Positions 42,259 through 50,656 of a DNA stretch of 64,000 nucleotides are shown one piece after another (the stretch's first letter is position 1; every line of letters begins with the position of its first letter). Location: positions 14,985-78,984 of the forward strand of contig CAJTKA010000014.1 of assembly GCA_910576815.1 (NCBI GenBank), given 5' to 3'. Source of the stretch: an uncultured Lachnospiraceae bacterium. GTDB lineage: Bacteria; Bacillota; Clostridia; Lachnospirales; Lachnospiraceae. A program made the position numbers and the translations under genes. The notes beneath the pieces were generated by a model. That model did not search any database. It worked only from the letters and a program-made list of their open reading frames with translations, and was not told where the DNA came from.

Positions 42259-43410
42259 ATGATCGTTAAACACAATATCACAGCAATGAACTCTAACAGG
42301 ATGCTTGGTCTGACCACTGCTTCTCAGGCTAAGTCCACCGAGAAGCTTTCTTCCGGTTACAAGATCAATCGTGCAGCAGATGATGCGGCAGGGCTGTCCA
42401 TTTCCGAGAAGATGCGCAGACAGGTGAGAGGTCTTACTCAGGCAGCAGCGAACGCTCAGGATGGTATCAGTGTCGTACAGACTGCTGAGGGCGCGCTCAA
42501 CGAAGTTGAGGATATGCTCCAGAGAATGAACGAGCTGGCAGTTAAGGGTGAGAACGGCACCTTGACCACTTCCGATCGTGCTTCCATCCAGCAGGAGATC
42601 GGTCAGTTGATGAGTGAAGTTGACCGTGTACAGAGCACCACGACCTTCAACGAGATGAACCTGTTAGACGGTAAATTCATCAAGGGTCTGCAGGTAGGCG
42701 CAGAGGCAGGTCAGCATATTGATATCTCCATCAAAAATATGAGTATGTCGGCGCTGGCTTCCTATATTGGTACTTGGACAGCGGATGACGGTAAGATGAC
42801 GAGCAAAAACAGTAAGCTGTATGGCGCTATCACCTACAATGCTTTGCAGAGCGGCACATCGAAGGTTCTGGTTACTTCTTATAGCTCTTATAAGTATAAT
42901 GTAACAGAGAACAACGGTATCCTTACAGCAACCAAGGATGGGACGAAGAAAACAACATCCGGGACCATACAGGGCTACACGTCATCGGTAGATGTGAACA
43001 CCTTCTCTAATATTGATAGCAAGACCGGCGAGTATAAGATGGTTGCTATGCAGAGCACGACAGCCAGGAAACTTGTTTCTACTTTCCAGAACTTGGTAGG
43101 CGGCGATGCGAAGACTGTTGCGACCACGCAGGATTTCAACTCCCTGAACGCATTCATCAAGGGCGCTCTGCAGATCGTATCTTCTCAGAGATCCGACCTT
43201 GGTGCGATCCAGAACCGTTTGGAGCACACGATCGCAAACCTGAACAACATCACGGAAAACACCCAGTCCGCAGAGGCTGCAATCCGCGATACGGATATCG
43301 CTACGGAGATGGTGCAGTACTCCAACAACAATATCCTGCAGCAGGCCGGTACGTCGATGCTGTCTCAGGCGAACCAGGGCAATCAGCTGGCACTGTCCTT
43401 ACTCGGTTAA
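42259..43410 (+). CDS. fliC: Flagellin
   Basis: A 383-residue filament protein, exported by the flagellar type III system. The N-terminal D0/D1 part (MIVKHNITAMNSNRMLG, then KLSSGYKINRAADDAAGLSISEKM) and the C-terminal part (LNNITENTQSAEAAIRDTDIA, ending QGNQLALSLLG) are complete. The centre (residues about 170-270) is a short variable D2-like region rich in Ser, Thr and Lys. AAGGAGG precedes the ATG. No sigma-28 promoter was seen in the gap after the CsrA-like gene, so transcription may come from upstream of that gene. Confidence 0.97.
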   Translation: MIVKHNITAMNSNRMLGLTTASQAKSTEKLSSGYKINRAADDAAGLSISEKMRRQVRGLTQAAANAQDGISVVQTAEGALNEVEDMLQRMNELAVKGENGTLTTSDRASIQQEIGQLMSEVDRVQSTTTFNEMNLLDGKFIKGLQVGAEAGQHIDISIKNMSMSALASYIGTWTADDGKMTSKNSKLYGAITYNALQSGTSKVLVTSYSSYKYNVTENNGILTATKDGTKKTTSGTIQGYTSSVDVNTFSNIDSKTGEYKMVAMQSTTARKLVSTFQNLVGGDAKTVATTQDFNSLNAFIKGALQIVSSQRSDLGAIQNRLEHTIANLNNITENTQSAEAAIRDTDIATEMVQYSNNNILQQAGTSMLSQANQGNQLALSLLG

Positions 43411-43460
43411 GGTCGCCTGATGTAAGAACATTTGCTCAATATGTAATGTTGTGTTGGAAG

Positions 43461-43492
43461 CAGCCGCATCCGAGAGGATGCGGTTGTTTCTG
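43461..43492 (+). terminator. Terminator after flagellin
   Basis: A 10-bp stem (43462-43471 with 43476-43485) with a GAGA-type loop is followed by a short T-rich stretch. It also lies just beyond the end of the convergent peptidase gene. Confidence 0.65.
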
Positions 43493-43501
43493 TGCATCGA
43501 G

Positions 43502-44518
43502 CTAGTTGAGCTTCTTCTGAAAATGCTGATAATCTTTGGAGGAGTTCCAGTTTCCGCCCCAGGTAAAGCCGTGTTCGGTAAAGAGACGGTAACAGAGGTC
43601 GTTCTCGTCGATCTTATAGGGGAAGCCCTGACTGCGGTCAGCATAGACCTCGCTGCCTGGCGGGGAGATGTAGTCGCTCCCGTCGCTGTTTTTGCCAAAG
43701 ACCACATAGGGGTTATAATAAGGGTTCACGTCGATGGCAAGGCCGTAAGCATGCTTGGAGAGGTTAGTCGTGCCGTCCACGACCCGATAGTTGAAACAGG
43801 ATGTATTGTTGTCTGCCATGGAAGCCGTATCGTCGCCGTCGTATTCGTCGATCAGGCGGACGCGCTCGAGGCGGTAATCATTTTGGTAAAGTTCGTAGAA
43901 AATTTCCACCATGTCCTGTGCGATGGCTTTGTTGCAGATCAATTCGCCAATTTGCTCTTGACCATTAAAGTCAATATATTTCAGCCCTACATAGTTCAGG
44001 TCTTCGTAGGGGACGGTGCAGCCATTTTCCGGGTAAGAGATCCCGGTGATCTTTGTTTTGACTGATTCGGTCAGTGGTTCGTAGTAAAAATCTTCCTTAT
44101 AGAGGATACGATCCGGATGAATATTCATGTCTTCTGCCTCCGCTTCCTGTTCAGGGATATCGCTCTTGCTATCAGGGTATGCGGAGGAGCTGTCCGGAGT
44201 GTCAGGGGCGGCCGGTGCCGCATTCGGTTCATGTTCCTCCCCTTTTTTGCTATCTGACACAGGCGTCGTTTGTGTCACAGGTGCTTCGACTTTATCAGTC
44301 AACATTGTTTCCGTGTCCGCATTCTGAGAAAAAGAATCCGCTTCTTCATCAGATTTGTCTGTGCCATATGCCAGTTCCGGGTTTTCCTTGGCATAGTCTG
44401 CCAGTGTTTCTGATCCTGTCAGATAACGTGCCAAAAAAGCACAGATCACAATGAGGGTGAGGAGAAAAAGGATGGGACCGGCGACCTGCCGCAGCAGGGC
44501 TTTGATATTGCGTTTCAT
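43502..44518 (-). CDS. Membrane-anchored M15 family peptidase (D-alanyl-D-alanine carboxypeptidase-like)
   Basis: A 338-residue protein. A single hydrophobic helix at residues about 12-33 anchors it, then a Ser/Pro/Asp-rich linker of about 100 residues, then an extracellular M15 peptidase domain. The zinc-binding motif SKHAYGLAIDVNPYYNPY is present, and a later HGFTWGGNW supplies the third ligand region. It is likely to trim peptidoglycan stems or act as an endolysin-like housekeeping enzyme. AAAGGA precedes the start at 44518; the reading from 44581 has no site. Confidence 0.85.
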   Translation of the reverse strand: MKRNIKALLRQVAGPILFLLTLIVICAFLARYLTGSETLADYAKENPELAYGTDKSDEEADSFSQNADTETMLTDKVEAPVTQTTPVSDSKKGEEHEPNAAPAAPDTPDSSSAYPDSKSDIPEQEAEAEDMNIHPDRILYKEDFYYEPLTESVKTKITGISYPENGCTVPYEDLNYVGLKYIDFNGQEQIGELICNKAIAQDMVEIFYELYQNDYRLERVRLIDEYDGDDTASMADNNTSCFNYRVVDGTTNLSKHAYGLAIDVNPYYNPYVVFGKNSDGSDYISPPGSEVYADRSQGFPYKIDENDLCYRLFTEHGFTWGGNWNSSKDYQHFQKKLN

Positions 44519-44587
44519 AGAGGGGTCCTTTCTGACAAAATTGTCTGAAAGCAGCCATTTCGCCATCTTACCGCCTGGCAATGCTCA

Positions 44588-44616
44588 TTGCTTTCGTGAA
44601 TAGTATAGCATATAAA
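44588..44616 (+). promoter_or_regulatory. Candidate promoter of the ECF genes
   Basis: TTGCTT at 44588-44593 and TATAAA at 44611-44616 are separated by 17 bases. It lies about 90 to 125 bases upstream of the possible ecfA1 starts. Confidence 0.5.
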
Positions 44617-44705
44617 CGGAAGGGGTACAGCAGAAATTCTTGTATTTTATTGGGAAATCTAGTAAAATAGGCGGTGGCAGTCAAAAGAGCTGCGAAACAG
44701 GCAAC

Positions 44706-45599
44706 ATGTCAACAAAAAAGCAGGATCGATTTGATAAAAATATGGGAATCATAAAAACAGATAAACTTACATTTGAATATATAAGGCGGGATGAAGAAGG
44801 CAATGTGGAGGGCATCAATCGCGCGGTGGACGAGGTGGACCTTGATGTGAAGCAGGGCGAGTTTATTGCCATTCTGGGCCACAACGGCTCCGGGAAATCG
44901 ACACTTGCCAAACATATCAATGCCATCCTCTATCCCACAGAAGGCACGGTCTGGGTGGACGGTATGGACACGCAGGACGAGAAACATCTCTGGGATGTCC
45001 GCAGGGAGGCGGGGATGGTCTTTCAGAATCCAGACAACCAGATCATTGGCCAAGTGGTGGAAGAAGATGTGGGTTTTGGCCCCGAGAATATGGGCGTGCC
45101 GACAAAGGAGATCTGGGAACGCGTGGAGGAAAGTCTCAAAGCGGTGGGGATGTATGAGTACCGCAAACACTCGCCCAACAAACTCTCGGGCGGACAGAAG
45201 CAGCGCGTTTCCATTGCGGGGGTGATTGCCATGCACCCTAAATGTATCATTCTCGATGAGCCGACGGCGATGCTCGATCCCAATGGCCGCAAGGAAGTGA
45301 TTCGTGCGGTGCGGGCCTTAAATGATGTGGAAGGGATCACGGTGGTGCTGATCACACATTATATGGAAGAAATCATTCACGCGGACATGGTCTGCGTGAT
45401 GGATCAAGGGCAGATCGCTATGGAAGGAACGCCGCGGGAAATTTTTTCCCGTGTGGAAGAATTACAGGAATTGCGGCTCGATGTGCCGCAGGTGACGCTC
45501 CTTGCCTATGAGCTCAAGCAAAGGGGGGTCAATCTGCCGGACGGCATTTTGACGATCGAGGAGCTTGTGGCAGCGCTTACGGGACTTAAGGGTGCATAG
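44706..45599 (+). CDS. ecfA1: ECF transporter ATPase EcfA1
   Basis: An ATPase of an energy-coupling-factor vitamin transporter. Walker A is GHNGSGKST, the signature LSGGQKQR, and Walker B IILDEPTAMLD. The core starts at MGIIKTDKLTFEYIRRDEEG (44742). I give 44706 as start because that ATG is in frame with a weak AGG upstream, but 44742 is also likely; an ATG at 44640 is possible too. It forms the ATPase pair with EcfA2. No substrate-binding S component is encoded nearby, so this is the shared (group II) module. Confidence 0.93.
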   Translation: MSTKKQDRFDKNMGIIKTDKLTFEYIRRDEEGNVEGINRAVDEVDLDVKQGEFIAILGHNGSGKSTLAKHINAILYPTEGTVWVDGMDTQDEKHLWDVRREAGMVFQNPDNQIIGQVVEEDVGFGPENMGVPTKEIWERVEESLKAVGMYEYRKHSPNKLSGGQKQRVSIAGVIAMHPKCIILDEPTAMLDPNGRKEVIRAVRALNDVEGITVVLITHYMEEIIHADMVCVMDQGQIAMEGTPREIFSRVEELQELRLDVPQVTLLAYELKQRGVNLPDGILTIEELVAALTGLKGA

Positions 45600-45632
45600 G
45601 AGCGCAAAGTGGAAAATAGTTGAGGAAAAGAA

Positions 45633-46475
45633 ATGTCTCTTATTTTAGATCATGTAAATTACAGCTACGGCGATGATACGGCGCTTTCCGTGCATGCCTT
45701 AAAGGATGTGAGCCTGGTGATCCCCGACGGGCAGTTCATCGGGCTGATTGGGCATACGGGCTCCGGGAAATCGACGCTGGTACAGCATTTGAACGGGCTG
45801 CTGAAGCCTACGAGCGGCGCTATCTACTATAACGGTGAGGACATTCACGATCCCGATTTTGATAAGAAGAAACTGCGCAGCAAGGTCGGGCTGGTCTTCC
45901 AGTATCCGGAGCATCAGCTGTTTGAGATCGATGTATTTAAGGATGTCTGCTTTGGCCCGAAGAATCTGGGGCTGTCCCAGAAGGAGACGGAGCTTCGCGC
46001 CTATGCGGCCTTGAAGCAGGTGGGCATTGCGGATGAATATTTTTATCAATCGCCCTTTGACCTTTCAGGCGGTCAGAAGCGTCGGGTGGCAATCGCAGGG
46101 GTGCTGGCCATGAAGCCGGAGATCCTGGTGCTTGATGAGCCGACGGCCGGACTTGATCCCAGGGGACGGGATGAGATTTTGGATCAGATCGCAAAGCTCA
46201 AGGAGGAGACAGGGATCACGGTGATCCTGGTTTCTCACAGCATGGAGGACGTCGCTAAATATGTGGAACGAATCATTGTGATGAACCGGGGAAGCGTCCT
46301 TTATGACGATACGCCGCGCGAAGTTTTTCAGCATTATCAGGAGCTGGAGCAGGTGGGCCTGGCGGCGCCCCAGGTGACCTATATTATGCAGGCGCTGGCA
46401 AAGAAGGGCATGAAGGTGAATACGACGGCGACAACGATCACGGAGGCAGTGGAGGAAATTCTGAAAGCACTGTAG
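45633..46475 (+). CDS. ecfA2: ECF transporter ATPase EcfA2
   Basis: A 280-residue partner ATPase. Walker A is GHTGSGKST, the signature LSGGQKRR and Walker B VLDEPTAGLD. It follows ecfA1 by 33 bases and precedes ecfT by 34 bases, the standard order. The C-terminal domain (AAPQVTYIMQALAKKG) contributes to the ATPase dimer. Confidence 0.97.
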   Translation: MSLILDHVNYSYGDDTALSVHALKDVSLVIPDGQFIGLIGHTGSGKSTLVQHLNGLLKPTSGAIYYNGEDIHDPDFDKKKLRSKVGLVFQYPEHQLFEIDVFKDVCFGPKNLGLSQKETELRAYAALKQVGIADEYFYQSPFDLSGGQKRRVAIAGVLAMKPEILVLDEPTAGLDPRGRDEILDQIAKLKEETGITVILVSHSMEDVAKYVERIIVMNRGSVLYDDTPREVFQHYQELEQVGLAAPQVTYIMQALAKKGMKVNTTATTITEAVEEILKAL

Positions 46476-46509
46476 CAGCTGTCATTTAGAAAAAGAAAGT
46501 GTAGCGAAC

Positions 46510-47310
46510 ATGATACGAGATATTACATTGGGCCAATATTATCAGACGGAATCCGTCATTCATAAACTGGACCCGCGCGTTAAGCTTGTGGCGACGATTT
46601 GCTTCATCATATCACTCTTTGTGGTGGACAGTTGGGTGGGCTATGTCGTTGCAGCCGTCTTTTTGGCGGTGATGATCAAATTGTCTAAAGTACCCTTCCG
46701 TTTTATGGTAAAGGGAATGAAAGCGATCGTGATGATCCTGATGATCACGGTGGTCTTTAACCTCTTTTTGACGCCGGGAGAGCCGCTTGTCACGTTCTGG
46801 AAACTGACGATCACAAAGGAAGGGCTGCGGATCGCGGTGATGATGGCAGTCAGGCTGTCGTTTCTGATTGTCGGTTCTTCCCTGATGACACTGACTACCA
46901 CCCCGAACAGCCTGACGGATGGCATGGAAAAGCTGATGAATCCTTTAAAGTATGTAAAGGTGCCGGTACATGAGGTGGCGATGATGATGTCTATCGCCCT
47001 GCGCTTCATCCCGATCCTGCTGGAGGAGACGGACAAGATCATGAAGGCACAGATTGCCCGCGGTGCGGATTTTGAGAGCGGAAACCTGATCAAGAAAGCG
47101 AAGGCTATGGTGCCGCTTCTGGTGCCCCTGTTTATCTCTGCTTTCCGCCGTGCCAATGACCTGGCCATGGCGATGGAGGCCAGATGCTATCGGGGCGGAG
47201 AACATCGCACAAAGATGAAGCCCTTGCAGTATCATGCGGCGGACAGGATCGCATATCTGGTGCTGCTCGTGTATTTCTCGGGCTGTGTGGCACTGCGGAT
47301 CTACTTATAA
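46510..47310 (+). CDS. ecfT: ECF transporter transmembrane subunit EcfT
   Basis: A 266-residue membrane protein with about five to six helices. It starts with the conserved RDITLGQYYQTESVIHKLDPR and has the coupling-helix motifs ARGADF and ARCYRGG (A-R-G pattern) that contact the two ATPases. It completes the ECF module used by several vitamin S components. Confidence 0.97.
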   Translation: MIRDITLGQYYQTESVIHKLDPRVKLVATICFIISLFVVDSWVGYVVAAVFLAVMIKLSKVPFRFMVKGMKAIVMILMITVVFNLFLTPGEPLVTFWKLTITKEGLRIAVMMAVRLSFLIVGSSLMTLTTTPNSLTDGMEKLMNPLKYVKVPVHEVAMMMSIALRFIPILLEETDKIMKAQIARGADFESGNLIKKAKAMVPLLVPLFISAFRRANDLAMAMEARCYRGGEHRTKMKPLQYHAADRIAYLVLLVYFSGCVALRIYL

Positions 47311-47355
47311 AAAGCTATTTTATGAGGAGTTGCCTGTGATAGGAAGTGCGGCGAG

Positions 47356-48210
47356 ATGAAACGAGTTATGTTAACTGTAGCATATGACGGGACCGCCTAC
47401 AACGGCTGGCAGCTGCAGCCCAATGCGGAGACCATAGAGAGTGTCCTGAACCGCTGTTTATCTGAGCTGACAGGGGAGACGGTGGAAGTGATCGGCGCAA
47501 GCCGCACCGATTCGGGAGTGCACGCCCTGGGCAATGTGGCGGTGTTTGATACGGGGAGCCCGATCCCTGCGAACAAGTTTTCCTACGCCTTAAACCAGAG
47601 ACTGCCGGAGGATATCAGGATCCGCGGTTCGCGGGAGGTGGCGGCAGATTTCCACCCCAGACACCTCGAGAGCATCAAGACTTATGAATATCGGATCTGC
47701 AACGCAGAATTTCCCCTTCCGACAAAGCGTCTCTACGCGCATTTCACCTATGTGCCGCTGGATGTTGGCCTGATGAAACAGGCGGCGGTTTATCTGGTGG
47801 GAGAGCATGACTTCAAGAGTTTTTGCAGTGTGGATACCCAGGCAAAGACGACCGTGCGCAGGATCGAGGAAATCCGGATACGGGAGGAGTCCGTTGCAGG
47901 GTGCAGCGCAGCGGCAGATATCGTGGGTGCGCTAGACTGCGCAGCGGGGGACGATGCGATGATCCATATTCCTCGTGAGCGGGAAATTGTAATTCGTGTA
48001 CGCGGGAGAGGCTTCCTATATAATATGGTAAGAATTATCGCAGGCACATTGATGGAAGTCGGCAGGGGACAGCTGCCGCCCGGGCAGATGAAAGAGATTC
48101 TTCTTGCCCGTGACAGGCAGAAGGCAGGGCCGACCGCGCCTGCCTGTGGACTTACGCTCATTGGCTACGAATTTTTGGAAAAACCTGTTGACACACGCGG
48201 AGCCGTATAA
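47356..48210 (+). CDS. truA: tRNA pseudouridine synthase A
   Basis: A 284-residue enzyme that makes pseudouridine at positions 38-40 of tRNA anticodon stems. The catalytic Asp is in GASRTDSGVHA. Residues about 165-205 include an insertion with AAADIVGALDCAAGDD that is longer than usual. The position between ecfT and rplM is common in Firmicutes. Confidence 0.97.
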   Translation: MKRVMLTVAYDGTAYNGWQLQPNAETIESVLNRCLSELTGETVEVIGASRTDSGVHALGNVAVFDTGSPIPANKFSYALNQRLPEDIRIRGSREVAADFHPRHLESIKTYEYRICNAEFPLPTKRLYAHFTYVPLDVGLMKQAAVYLVGEHDFKSFCSVDTQAKTTVRRIEEIRIREESVAGCSAAADIVGALDCAAGDDAMIHIPREREIVIRVRGRGFLYNMVRIIAGTLMEVGRGQLPPGQMKEILLARDRQKAGPTAPACGLTLIGYEFLEKPVDTRGAV

Positions 48211-48216
48211 TATAAT
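48188..48216 (+). promoter_or_regulatory. Consensus promoter of rplM-rpsI
   Basis: TTGACA at 48188-48193 and TATAAT at 48211-48216, spaced by 17 bases, match the sigma-A consensus exactly. The -35 lies in the last codons of truA. Confidence 0.85.
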
Positions 48217-48224
48217 ATCTAAAT

Positions 48225-48433
48225 GTGACGAATTGTTTATCAATGCCTTGCCAAAGCCCCGGCGAGACATTTGAATAGCACAGAGACAGCAGTCCTGCAG
48301 TCGGTTGTGCGGCGGGTGAAAAAATATACCCGTATAGAGAAATACAAACTGCCGTGGAGAGATACCAAGTGTGGCCGGACATCTGCATAAGGATCTTAGA
48401 AAAGCGGCGCAGAAAGATTAACGGAGGAATATC
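48225..48433 (+). promoter_or_regulatory. rplM leader with two hairpins (L13-leader candidate)
   Basis: The untranslated leader is about 210 nt. GCACA at 48278-48282 can pair with TGTGC at 48306-48310 around an inner GCAG/CTGC stem, and CGGGT at 48313-48317 pairs with ACCCG at 48328-48332. Firmicute rplM genes often carry an L13-responsive leader; identity with that family needs a covariance-model search. Confidence 0.45.
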
Positions 48434-48862
48434 ATGAAAACTTTTATGGCAAGCCCGGCTACAATCGAGAGAAAGTGGTATGTAGTTGATGCGACAGATA
48501 TGACGCTTGGTCGTCTGTCCTCTGAAGTTGCCAAGGTGCTCAGAGGCAAAAATAAGCCGATCTTCACCCCGCACATTGACACAGGCGACTACGTGATCAT
48601 AGTCAACGCGGAGAAGGTAAAGGTGACAGGTAAGAAGTTGGATCAGAAGATTTACTATCATCACTCCGACTATGTGGGCGGTATGAAAGAGACCACCCTG
48701 AAAGAGATGTTGCAGAGACACCCTGAGAGAGTTGTGGAGCACGCGGTTAAGGGAATGCTTCCCAAGGGCCCCCTCGGCAGACAGATGTACAAAAAGTTGT
48801 TTGTGTACGTGGGACCTGAGCATAAGCAGGCGGCACAGAAACCGGAAGTGTTAACATTTTAA
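48434..48862 (+). CDS. rplM: 50S ribosomal protein L13
   Basis: A 142-residue L13, an early 50S assembly protein. It starts MKTFMASPATIERKWYVVDA and has GDYVIIVNAEKVKVTGKK and MLPKGPLGRQMYKKL. GGAGG precedes the ATG. It is transcribed with rpsI 18 bases downstream. Confidence 0.99.
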   Translation: MKTFMASPATIERKWYVVDATDMTLGRLSSEVAKVLRGKNKPIFTPHIDTGDYVIIVNAEKVKVTGKKLDQKIYYHHSDYVGGMKETTLKEMLQRHPERVVEHAVKGMLPKGPLGRQMYKKLFVYVGPEHKQAAQKPEVLTF

Positions 48863-48879
48863 GAAAGGGATAAGGAATC

Positions 48880-49284
48880 ATGGCGAAAGCAGATAAATCA
48901 GCAAAGTATTATGGAACCGGCAGAAGAAAGAAATCCATTGCCAGAGTGTTTTTAATGCCCGGTAAGGGTCAGATCACCATCAACAAGAGAAACATTGACG
49001 ATTACTTCGGTCTTGAGACCTTGAAAGTAATTGTGCGTCAGCCTCTTGCGGCGACCGATACGGTGGATAAGTTTGATGCAGTCATCACCGTAAAGGGCGG
49101 CGGATACACAGGACAGGCAGGCGCTGTACGCCACGGTATTGCCAGAGCGCTGCTTCAGGCGGATCCCGACTACAGACCGACCTTGAAGAAGGCAGGTTTC
49201 TTGACCAGAGATCCTCGTATGAAGGAGAGAAAGAAATACGGTCTCAAAGCAGCGAGACGCGCACCGCAGTTCTCAAAGAGATAA
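48880..49284 (+). CDS. rpsI: 30S ribosomal protein S9
   Basis: A 134-residue S9 whose C-terminal tail reaches the P-site tRNA. The start YYGTGRRKKSIARVFL and the end KKYGLKAARRAPQFSKR are typical. The integrated element begins shortly after its terminator, leaving the gene intact. Confidence 0.99.
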   Translation: MAKADKSAKYYGTGRRKKSIARVFLMPGKGQITINKRNIDDYFGLETLKVIVRQPLAATDTVDKFDAVITVKGGGYTGQAGAVRHGIARALLQADPDYRPTLKKAGFLTRDPRMKERKKYGLKAARRAPQFSKR

Positions 49285-49315
49285 TTCAAGCCGAAAATGG
49301 CAAAAGACAGATACA

Positions 49316-49350
49316 CCCCGGAAATGCGATATTTCCGGGGTTTTCTTTTA
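49316..49350 (+). terminator. Terminator of rplM-rpsI
   Basis: A perfect 10-bp stem (CCCCGGAAAT at 49317-49326 with 49331-49340) is followed by TTTTCTTTT. Confidence 0.9.
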
Positions 49351-49397
49351 TTTCCGGGTACCCGTTCCGGCAGCATGAAAAAGTATGAATTTTTCCC

Positions 49398-49431
49398 GGT
49401 AAGTAACACGTAAGAAACAGGTAAGTAACAC
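49398..49431. repeat. Paired direct repeats near the left element end (candidate arm-type sites)
   Basis: GGTAAGTAACAC occurs exactly at 49398-49409 and 49420-49431, 22 bases apart, with a related ACACGTAAGAAACA between. They lie between the rpsI terminator and the end of the integrase gene, where attL of such elements and integrase arm sites are expected. Confidence 0.5.
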
Positions 49432-49440
49432 AGTTTCCGC

Positions 49441-50493
49441 CTATATTTTGTTTATGGCGTCTATCAATTCCACAATTTCAAAGTGAGTATAAACGACCTG
49501 GGTAACGCCCTGGCCTTTATGCCCTACTATCTTTTTAACTATCCGTTCGTCCACGCCTGCAGAAGCGAGAAGGGATATACAAGTATGGCGCGTATCATGC
49601 GGCCTATGTTTCATTCCCAGCACTTCTATAATGGGCGTCCAATAACTATCATAATAATTCCTATATACAAAATGCTTCCCTTCCGGCGTGCTTAAGAGGT
49701 GTTCACAGCCATTAAGGTTATACCAATATTCAAAGAAGGGTACTACCTTTTCCGCTATAGGTACGGTACGTATGCCCGCTTCCGTCTTTGCTGCTATGAC
49801 CTTAAACCAGCGTTCCGGTAAGTTAATGTCTTTCTTCCGTAAGTCCAGCAGTTCAGAGATACGGCAGCCCGTGTATATGAGCATAAGCACGACGGTATAG
49901 TATATATTACTGTCCTTTACTTCCCATATCCGGGCTACTTCTTCTTTGTTGAAAGGTTCCCGGTTGTATGCGTTAGGGTTCCCGGCCTTCTTGATATTGA
50001 TATATTCCACTACATTGCGTTCTTTTGGGATGATTTCATGTATTACGGCATATTTGTACATGAGGCCTACAAGCACTTTATACTTGCGTAATGTGGGGTA
50101 GTTCTTCCCGGAATTATCCGCCACGGCCTGCAAGTCGTCAAGTTTCACATCAACGAAGCGGCGCCCGGCAATGGGAGCGCAGAGCAGGAAGGCAGCTTTA
50201 TAGCCTTTTACGTTACTGTCCGATACCGTGGGGAAGTGTTCACTACTCCACCGTTCGTATACTTCCTGGAAGGTAATGTTGGCCGTGTCGATATTGAAGG
50301 GGTTAGTATTATAATCCGCCAGGGCTTTTAATGCTTCCTTCCGTGTTTCATAAAAGCCGACAAATTTATATACTTGCTTACTTTTCTTAGTTTTGGGATT
50401 GTTTACCCAGCCGTCCGTAACGCGGGCAGCCCAGGGCTTCCGGCGGTTCCCGGATAGCTTGTAAACGGAGCCGTAACCGTTCGGCATTTTCAT
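49441..50493 (-). CDS. int: Tyrosine integrase of the mobile element
   Basis: A 350-residue phage-type integrase. Residues 1-60 hold an AP2-like arm-binding domain (NGYGSVYKLSGNRRKPWAARVT), residues about 70-150 the core-binding domain, and the rest the catalytic domain with R in YTGCRISELL, K in AAKTEAG, H-x-x-R in HDTRHTCIS, H in VGHKGQ and Y in VYTHF. The start at 50493 is chosen by an AGGTG box on the minus strand and by the domain start. It lies at the left edge of the element, just beyond rpsI. Confidence 0.93.
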   Translation of the reverse strand: MKMPNGYGSVYKLSGNRRKPWAARVTDGWVNNPKTKKSKQVYKFVGFYETRKEALKALADYNTNPFNIDTANITFQEVYERWSSEHFPTVSDSNVKGYKAAFLLCAPIAGRRFVDVKLDDLQAVADNSGKNYPTLRKYKVLVGLMYKYAVIHEIIPKERNVVEYINIKKAGNPNAYNREPFNKEEVARIWEVKDSNIYYTVVLMLIYTGCRISELLDLRKKDINLPERWFKVIAAKTEAGIRTVPIAEKVVPFFEYWYNLNGCEHLLSTPEGKHFVYRNYYDSYWTPIIEVLGMKHRPHDTRHTCISLLASAGVDERIVKKIVGHKGQGVTQVVYTHFEIVELIDAINKI

Positions 50494-50530
50494 ATAAAAA
50501 GCACCTACTTTCCGTTCGCAGGCATAAAAA

Positions 50531-50558
50531 ATAAGCCTACAAATAAACGCAGGCTTAT
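50531..50558 (-). terminator. Minus-strand terminator-like hairpin before int
   Basis: ATAAGCCT at 50531-50538 pairs with AGGCTTAT at 50551-50558, and on the minus strand it is followed by TTTTTTAT. It would limit read-through into int from the gene on its right. Confidence 0.55.
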
Positions 50559-50560
50559 GG

Positions 50561-50656
50561 TATAATTGACCTTGTTGAGGGACTACATAAACCAGCGTGT
50601 TTATGGGTTCACTAAAAGCCGTTCTATGCGCCAACATAGGGCGGCTTTATATTTTT
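50561..50656 (+). ncRNA. Candidate small RNA of about 80-90 nt
   Basis: TGgTATAAT at 50558-50566 is an extended -10, the -35 region is weak (TACAAA near 50538). Transcripts would contain a hairpin CATAAAC/GTTTATG at about 50586-50604 and end at a terminator hairpin (50614-50621 with 50642-50648) followed by a T-rich stretch. No open reading frame with a ribosome site lies inside. Confidence 0.35.

Noticed and set aside
43451..44065. 204-codon forward frame opposite the M15 peptidase gene
   Set aside because: The minus-strand frame has a signal anchor and the zinc-binding motif; the forward frame starts in the flagellin terminator and has no recognised content.
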